Positions 13,169 through 16,783 of a DNA stretch of 16,783 nt are shown piece after piece. This DNA comes from Bacillus sp. AFS037270. Lineage in GTDB: Bacteria > Bacillota > Bacilli > Bacillales_B > DSM-18226. Every line of letters begins with the position of its first letter. The stretch's first letter is position 1. The translations under genes were made by a program, and so were the position numbers. The stretch covers positions 1 through 16,783 of the forward strand of contig NZ_NUNF01000069.1 of NCBI RefSeq assembly GCF_002585305.1. Direction: 5' to 3'. Under the pieces are notes generated by a model. The model worked only from the letters and a program-made list of their open reading frames with translations. It did not search any database and was not told the DNA's origin.

Positions 13169-13181
13169 AGTGACAGGCACC
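13169..13181. repeat. REP-like palindrome, slightly diverged
   Basis: AGTGACAGGCACC differs from the common form at the first base. It lies 35 bp from the previous copy in the same orientation. Confidence 0.65.
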
Positions 13182-13421
13182 TTTTCCCTCTTCCCCATTA
13201 TACAAATATTTTCCATGCCAGACTCTGATTCATGAGGATGGTAACAAAATGTTCAAAGGTTTGGACTATATATTGATAGCATCCTGTCTAACTGACGGGG
13301 CTTTTGTCCTTTAAAGACGGCCAAGCTTGATTTTTACTATAAACGTATAAAAGGTCCTAAGTCTTAATAGTTATGTATAAGGTAGAGGAAGTTACCCACA
13401 CTTACTTTCAACAAAGGGGGA

Positions 13422-13685
13422 ATGTCTCTGAAAATTGTAAGACTGACTCAGCGAATCATAGGTGCCATCCTCCTTGTGTACGGAGTCTACCTCATTTTCG
13501 GTACACAGGAGTTCTTCGGTACGATTTTAATTATCCTGGCCTTTTTGATCTTCCCAAGCCTAAATAAAGAAAAAAGCAAATACTACAGTACTCATAATAA
13601 CTATAACGACCACTATCAAGAATCATCCTCCGACCATGATCATTTATACGAAAGCAGCAATTCAGCCGGAGAAAGCGGGGACTAA
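13422..13685 (+). CDS. Small membrane protein with a polar tail (87 aa)
   Basis: The product has two adjacent hydrophobic segments (about residues 11-27, IIGAILLVYGVYLIF, and 31-46, FGTILIILAFLIFPSL) forming a probable helical hairpin. A soluble tail of about 40 residues rich in Ser, Asn, His, Asp, Glu and Tyr follows. The ATG at 13422 lies only 1 nt after AAAGGGGG (13413-13420), too close for normal initiation. The CTG two codons later (13428) has ideal 7-nt spacing and would give a protein starting MKIVRL, so a rare CTG start is possible. I do not recognise the family. It is followed by the bidirectional terminator at 13715-13748 shared with the ferritin-like gene. Confidence 0.7.
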   Translation: MSLKIVRLTQRIIGAILLVYGVYLIFGTQEFFGTILIILAFLIFPSLNKEKSKYYSTHNNYNDHYQESSSDHDHLYESSNSAGESGD

Positions 13686-13714
13686 TTCCCTTCCCGCCAT
13701 ATGCCCAAATCCAC

Positions 13715-13748
13715 AAAAATGCCCCCATTTCAATTCTTTGGGGGCATT
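13715..13748. terminator. Terminator between convergent genes
   Basis: AATGCCCCCA pairs with TGGGGGCATT around an 11-nt loop. The T run is best on the minus strand, so it chiefly ends the ferritin-like gene, but it can also stop the small membrane protein transcript. Confidence 0.85.
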
Positions 13749-13752
13749 TACA

Positions 13753-14196
13753 CTATGATTTTGCTTTTGTAAAAAAATATAAAAACCATACAGCATGATT
13801 TTGTTCATCCACTGCCGCTCTTTTGAAAACCCCTTGAATCATCGGTTCAGTGGCCTTATCCGCGATTTCCATATAAAAATCCACAGTCTTCTGTTCATCC
13901 TCAATCGCGAACTTTAACCCTTTCACATAACTGTTAGGACATTCCTCCGTGATTTTCGGCTGAGGGGGACTCCCCGTTAATCTTTGATAAATATGAACAA
14001 ACTGTTGATAATGCCTGACCTCATCCTCACGAATCTCCAAAATCCGCTCCCGCTCTTTCTTGCTAGAAGCCAAATTTGCCAACCTTGTATAACATTCAAT
14101 GGCGCTATATTCACCATTTATCGCCTGTTCAATTTCTTGAATCAAGACATTCGTCTGTCTATATACCGCATCGTAATAATTTGTATATGGATACAT
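13753..14196 (-). CDS. Ferritin-like (rubrerythrin-type) protein, YhjR-like
   Basis: The 147-residue product is a four-helix ferritin-like domain. The first helix pair has GEYSAIECY (E29) with EDEVRHY (E59, H62); the second pair has IEDEQKTVDFY with DEQNHAVWF (E131, H134). These are the two ExxH-type halves of a di-iron site. The N-terminus (YPYTNYYDAVYRQ) is Tyr-rich. There is no rubredoxin domain, so it is not a full rubrerythrin. I chose ATG 14196 because AGGAGG stands 6 nt upstream; a longer frame from ATG 14220 has no ribosome binding site and its codons would run through the AGGAGG. Similar Bacillus proteins (YhjR type) are linked to the spore coat, but di-iron oxidase or peroxide-scavenging activity is also possible. 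Confidence 0.85.
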   Translation of the reverse strand: MYPYTNYYDAVYRQTNVLIQEIEQAINGEYSAIECYTRLANLASSKKERERILEIREDEVRHYQQFVHIYQRLTGSPPQPKITEECPNSYVKGLKFAIEDEQKTVDFYMEIADKATEPMIQGVFKRAAVDEQNHAVWFLYFFTKAKS

Positions 14197-14288
14197 AGGG
14201 AACCTCCTAATTTTTCTCATTATTCATTCTATGAATAACCCTTAATTAGGTGTCTGCCCTTACAACCCAACTGCACATGGTGAAATAT

Positions 14289-14336
14289 AAAAAAGCCGCG
14301 ATTTACCGGAGGATATCCCCTAAATAAGCCGCAGCT
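14289..14336 (-). terminator. Intrinsic terminator of galU
   Basis: On the minus strand GCTGCG and ATTTA pair with TAAAT and CGCGGC across a 4-nt bulge, with an inner GGGGATATCCTCC loop region, followed by TTTTTT. Confidence 0.75.
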
Positions 14337-14337
14337 T

Positions 14338-14350
14338 GGTGCCTGACACC
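14338..14350. repeat. REP-like palindrome GGTGCCTGACACC
   Basis: Inverted copy of the GTGTC variant, flanked by ATTT, located between the galU stop and its terminator, the same position that copies occupy after the His-rich and protease genes. Confidence 0.75.
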
Positions 14351-14352
14351 AT

Positions 14353-15258
14353 TTACACTTCCTGGATGTTGATTTTCGAATTATTTTCGTGTTCTTTGAT
14401 GAGTTCTTTTAGGAATTGAATGAGGTCGTCTTGGAGTTCTTCTTGCTGCAAGGCGAACTCGACGGTCGTTTTGACGAAGCCGATTTTTTCACCGACATCG
14501 AACCGTTTTCCTTCAAAGTCATAAGCAAACACGCGTTGAATTTGGTTGAGTTTATGAATCGCATCGGTTAACTGGATCTCACCACCTGCACCTGCTTCCT
14601 GCTGATCAAGATACAAAAAGATCTCAGGAGTTAAGATATATCTCCCCATTATCGCAAGATTAGAAGGAGCTGTTCCCGGTGCTGGCTTTTCAACAAAATG
14701 TTTAACCTGATAACGTCTGCCTTCTTGCTCAAACGGGTCCACAATTCCATATCGGTGTGTCTCATCCTGTGGCACATGCTGAACCCCGATGATGGAGGAG
14801 AACGTAGCTTCATACTGATCGATCAGCTGCTTTAAACAAGGCGTATCACTTTGCACAATATCATCACCCAGCAGAACTGCAAATGGTTCATCGCCAATAA
14901 AGTTTCGCGCACACCATACGGCATGACCCAGCCCCTTAGGCTCCTTCTGACGAATATAGTGAATATCCGCAAGGTTGGAAGTATAGTTGACCTTACTTAA
15001 TAAATCCCATTTTTCTTTTTCCATTAAATTTTTCTCAAGCTCAGGGGCAAAATCAAAGTGATCCTCAATCGCACGTTTCCCCTTACCTGTGACAATAATA
15101 ATATCCTCAATCCCTGAAGCAATCGCTTCTTCAACTATATATTGAATCGTTGGCTTATCCACGATTGGCAGCATTTCCTTAGGCATTGCTTTAGTTGCTG
15201 GTAAAAAACGTGTCCCCAACCCAGCAGCCGGGATAATCGCTTTACGAACTTTTTTCAT
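14353..15258 (-). CDS. galU: UTP-glucose-1-phosphate uridylyltransferase GalU/GtaB
   Basis: The 301-residue enzyme makes UDP-glucose from UTP and glucose-1-phosphate, the precursor for teichoic-acid glucosylation, glycolipids and UDP-galactose. Length and motifs are canonical: the nucleotide loop [22 protein letters not shown] from residue 11, the uridine/metal region [21 protein letters not shown] for the sugar phosphate, GEIQLTDAI, and [12 protein letters not shown] near the C-terminus. ATG 15258 follows GAAGGAGCG. An extended -10 promoter lies about 80 bp upstream. galE is next upstream on the same strand, but a terminator separates them, so they are separate transcripts. A shorter paralogue lies at 8621-9433. 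In Bacillus this orthologue is usually called gtaB. Confidence 0.95.
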   Translation of the reverse strand: MKKVRKAIIPAAGLGTRFLPATKAMPKEMLPIVDKPTIQYIVEEAIASGIEDIIIVTGKGKRAIEDHFDFAPELEKNLMEKEKWDLLSKVNYTSNLADIHYIRQKEPKGLGHAVWCARNFIGDEPFAVLLGDDIVQSDTPCLKQLIDQYEATFSSIIGVQHVPQDETHRYGIVDPFEQEGRRYQVKHFVEKPAPGTAPSNLAIMGRYILTPEIFLYLDQQEAGAGGEIQLTDAIHKLNQIQRVFAYDFEGKRFDVGEKIGFVKTTVEFALQQEELQDDLIQFLKELIKEHENNSKINIQEV

Positions 15259-15336
15259 AGCTATCGCTCCTTCATTTTCAACATATGTATAATGTTAACA
15301 ATACTTTTAGCTATTCTCCAAAAATTGATTGAATTA

Positions 15337-15345
15337 ATTATATCA
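15337..15345 (-). promoter_or_regulatory. Extended -10 promoter for galU
   Basis: On the minus strand TGATATAAT combines the extended TG element with a perfect TATAAT, about 80 bp before the galU start. No good -35 stands at 16-18 bp, which an extended -10 can tolerate. Confidence 0.6.
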
Positions 15346-15556
15346 TAAAATAGGGATCCAATACCCAATTCGGTCGACGGCCTCCCATTAGGCTTTATCC
15401 TTCCACAACTGTCTTATAAATCCTATCTAAGGAATCCTGAAACCCCTTAAAGATAATCGGTTCGCTGATAAATAATCCGCAAGTCTCCATAAGTGTAACC
15501 TAAACTACTACAGCCATCAATAACCAGAAATCTCTTAATACCAGAAACGGTAAATC
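15346..15556. other. Intergenic region between galE and galU
   Basis: The 347 bp between the two genes hold the galU promoter, the galE terminator and about 200 bp with no firm feature. A 31-codon minus-strand frame (ATG 15490 to TAA 15395; contains FISEPIIFKGFQDS) has a protein-like composition but only a weak AGGT site; it may be a gene remnant. Confidence 0.35.
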
Positions 15557-15599
15557 TAAAAAAAGCAATGCACCGTTAAAAATAGGGCAATGCTTTTTC
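15557..15599 (-). terminator. Intrinsic terminator of galE
   Basis: AAAAAGCATTGC and GCATTGCTTTTT pair with one T/T mismatch on the minus strand, followed by further T residues, 7 bp after the galE stop. Confidence 0.8.
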
Positions 15600-15605
15600 A
15601 CTAAA

Positions 15606-16577
15606 TTAATATAGTTGATTCTGATACCATTTCCAGGCATCGGCAATAATTTTCTCAAGATGACGCTCTGCTTTCCAGCCTAGCTCAGTAAAAATTTTAT
15701 TAGAAGAAGCTACTAATCTAGCAGGATCCCCGGCACGGCGGTCCGCCATTTCTACATTCGCCTTAATCCCCGTAACCCGTTCGCAAGTCTCAATGACTTC
15801 TTTAACAGAATAGCCGAGACCGTTTCCTAAATTATACGTCTCAGCGGATTTCTCCCCTGATAATAAAGCTTCCAAGGCAAGAATATGAGCATGTGCTAAG
15901 TCGGTGACATGGATATAATCGCGGATGCATGTACCATCCTCTGTATCATAATCAGAGCCAAACACAGAAATTTTTTCCCGAGTCCCTAACAGCTGCTGAA
16001 GGATAATCGGAATTAAATGTGTTTCCGGGTCATGGCTTTCGCCAATAGCCGCAGATTGATGGGCACCTGCCGCATTAAAGTAACGCAGCACGACATAATT
16101 CAATCCATACGATTTTGAAAAATCAGCCAGCATTTGCTCAACCATTAACTTAGATTGTCCATAAGGATTAATAGGAGCAGTATTACTCTCTTCATCAATT
16201 AACTTTACATCAGGAATACCATATGTAGCAGCAGTGGAAGAAAAAATAAAGTTTTTCACTTTAAATTTAATCATAACTTTTAACAATGTTAAGGTAGAAG
16301 CCACATTATTTTCATAGTATTTCAATGGGTCAATAACAGATTCTCCGACCAAGCTATAAGCAGCAAAGTGCATAACGGCTTTAATAGGATAACTTCTGAA
16401 CACCATTTGCAGGTCTTCCTCATTACCGAGGTCCCCTTTAACAAAAATGGCACGCTTATCAACCGCTTCACGATGGCCAGTTGATAGATTGTCCAGCACA
16501 ACAACATCCTCTTTTTCTACTAATTCCTTTACGAGATGGCTACCAATGTAACCAGCTCCGCCAACGACGAGAATCAT
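15606..16577 (-). CDS. galE: UDP-glucose 4-epimerase GalE
   Basis: The enzyme interconverts UDP-glucose and UDP-galactose in the cytoplasm with tightly bound NAD. It is a short-chain dehydrogenase-fold protein of 323 residues, the usual length. VVGGAGYIGSH is the NAD-binding Rossmann loop, SSTAATYG carries the catalytic Ser/Thr, and NPYGQSK gives the YxxxK pair (Y139, K143). LRYFNAAGA and CIRDYIHVTDLA are typical GalE segments. I prefer ATG 16577, 8 nt after AAGGGG (16591-16586), over the in-frame ATG 16583, which is only 2 nt from it and would add Met-Asn. It has its own extended -10 promoter and terminator. Together with galU it supplies UDP-galactose, the likely donor for one of the two domains of the fused glycosyltransferase; that link is inference. 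Confidence 0.95.
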   Translation of the reverse strand: MILVVGGAGYIGSHLVKELVEKEDVVVLDNLSTGHREAVDKRAIFVKGDLGNEEDLQMVFRSYPIKAVMHFAAYSLVGESVIDPLKYYENNVASTLTLLKVMIKFKVKNFIFSSTAATYGIPDVKLIDEESNTAPINPYGQSKLMVEQMLADFSKSYGLNYVVLRYFNAAGAHQSAAIGESHDPETHLIPIILQQLLGTREKISVFGSDYDTEDGTCIRDYIHVTDLAHAHILALEALLSGEKSAETYNLGNGLGYSVKEVIETCERVTGIKANVEMADRRAGDPARLVASSNKIFTELGWKAERHLEKIIADAWKWYQNQLY

Positions 16578-16614
16578 ATTCATTTCCCCTTAGCTAGAAT
16601 TAAAAACCTTTTCT

Positions 16615-16623
16615 ATTATAACA
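16615..16623 (-). promoter_or_regulatory. Extended -10 promoter for galE
   Basis: On the minus strand TGTTATAAT holds the TG extension and a perfect TATAAT about 40 bp before the galE start. A run of eight T stands in the spacer, and no consensus -35 is visible. Confidence 0.6.
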
Positions 16624-16676
16624 TTATTCAAAAAAAACAGCTCACATTGAGGTATTAACAATAATTACCTCCTAAT

Positions 16677-16783
16677 AAGAAAAGCGCAAGCGCCTTGGTC
16701 AGCCCCGGCCAGCATAAGACACTCAGGGAAAGAAGGCGTACTTTGCCTTCATTCCCTGAGTGTCTGTAGACCATCGAGGGGCT
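16677..16783. repeat. Dispersed hairpin element, right copy (cut by window end)
   Basis: It begins GAAAAGCGCAAGCGCCTTGG and AGCCCC (16701-16706), pairing with GGGGCT at 16778-16783, the last bases of the window. Inside are a 13-bp perfect stem GACACTCAGGGAA / TTCCCTGAGTGTC (16718-16730 with 16752-16764) and a 6-bp inner stem GAAGGC/GCCTTC. The ends match the element at 1368-1490 in opposite orientation, but the core sequence is unrelated. The expected CTAGGCGCTGGAGCTGG end lies beyond the window. Confidence 0.75.

Noticed and set aside
14197..14220. Longer N-terminus (MRKIRRFP) of the ferritin-like protein
   Set aside because: These codons run through the AGGAGG that serves ATG 14196, and ATG 14220 has no ribosome binding site.
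1..16783. CRISPR array, tRNA genes or prophage
   Set aside because: No regularly spaced direct repeats, no cloverleaf or CCA-ended tRNA sequences, and no phage structural or integrase genes were seen.

Overview
The window looks like chromosomal DNA from a low-GC Gram-positive, endospore-forming member of the Bacillaceae (Bacillus or a close relative such as Neobacillus). Supporting signs are AGGAGG-type ribosome binding sites with frequent GTG/TTG starts, the boxA leader of a Bacillus rRNA operon, an xpaC-yaaN pair behind a sigma-W-type promoter, Bacillus-style galU and galE, and dispersed GGTGACAGGCACC palindromes. No 16S or 23S sequence lies inside the window; only the promoter region of a leftward rRNA operon is present, at the extreme left.

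Left region (1-3200). After the tandem rRNA promoters comes a small membrane-protein gene that reads as frameshifted at an AT dinucleotide run, then a cluster of about eight DnaA boxes at 960-1155, a 48-residue acidic ORF, a dispersed hairpin element, a 64-residue two-CxxC protein, and on the minus strand a 54-residue ORF preceded by a well-formed cyclic-di-GMP-I riboswitch. A VanY-like lipoprotein carboxypeptidase follows.

Centre (3200-9430). This holds the yaaN-xpaC stress operon (minus strand, sigma-W-like promoter), a His/Gly/Pro-rich low-complexity protein, a YaeR-like VOC metalloprotein, and a two-gene minus-strand operon. That operon pairs a UTP-glucose-1-phosphate uridylyltransferase paralogue with a 666-residue protein carrying two glycosyltransferase domains and a C-terminal lectin/propeller-like segment.

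Right region (9430-16783). On the plus strand lie a small P-loop kinase, a ROK-family sugar kinase lacking the usual zinc motif, and a membrane-anchored S1C serine protease with a C-terminal EF-hand/dockerin-like loop. A truncated REP-associated transposase among palindromic repeats, a small membrane protein and a ferritin-like protein follow. The region ends with canonical galU and galE on the minus strand, and with a second copy of the dispersed hairpin element running off the window edge.

Functionally, galU, galE, the second galU paralogue and the fused glycosyltransferase could together make and use UDP-glucose and UDP-galactose for cell-surface glycans. The carboxypeptidase, the surface protease and the xpaC-yaaN operon are also plausible envelope functions. 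The most notable points are the c-di-GMP riboswitch controlling an unknown 54-residue protein, the DnaA-box cluster beside an rRNA operon, and the hairpin elements with conserved ends but unrelated, still self-complementary cores.
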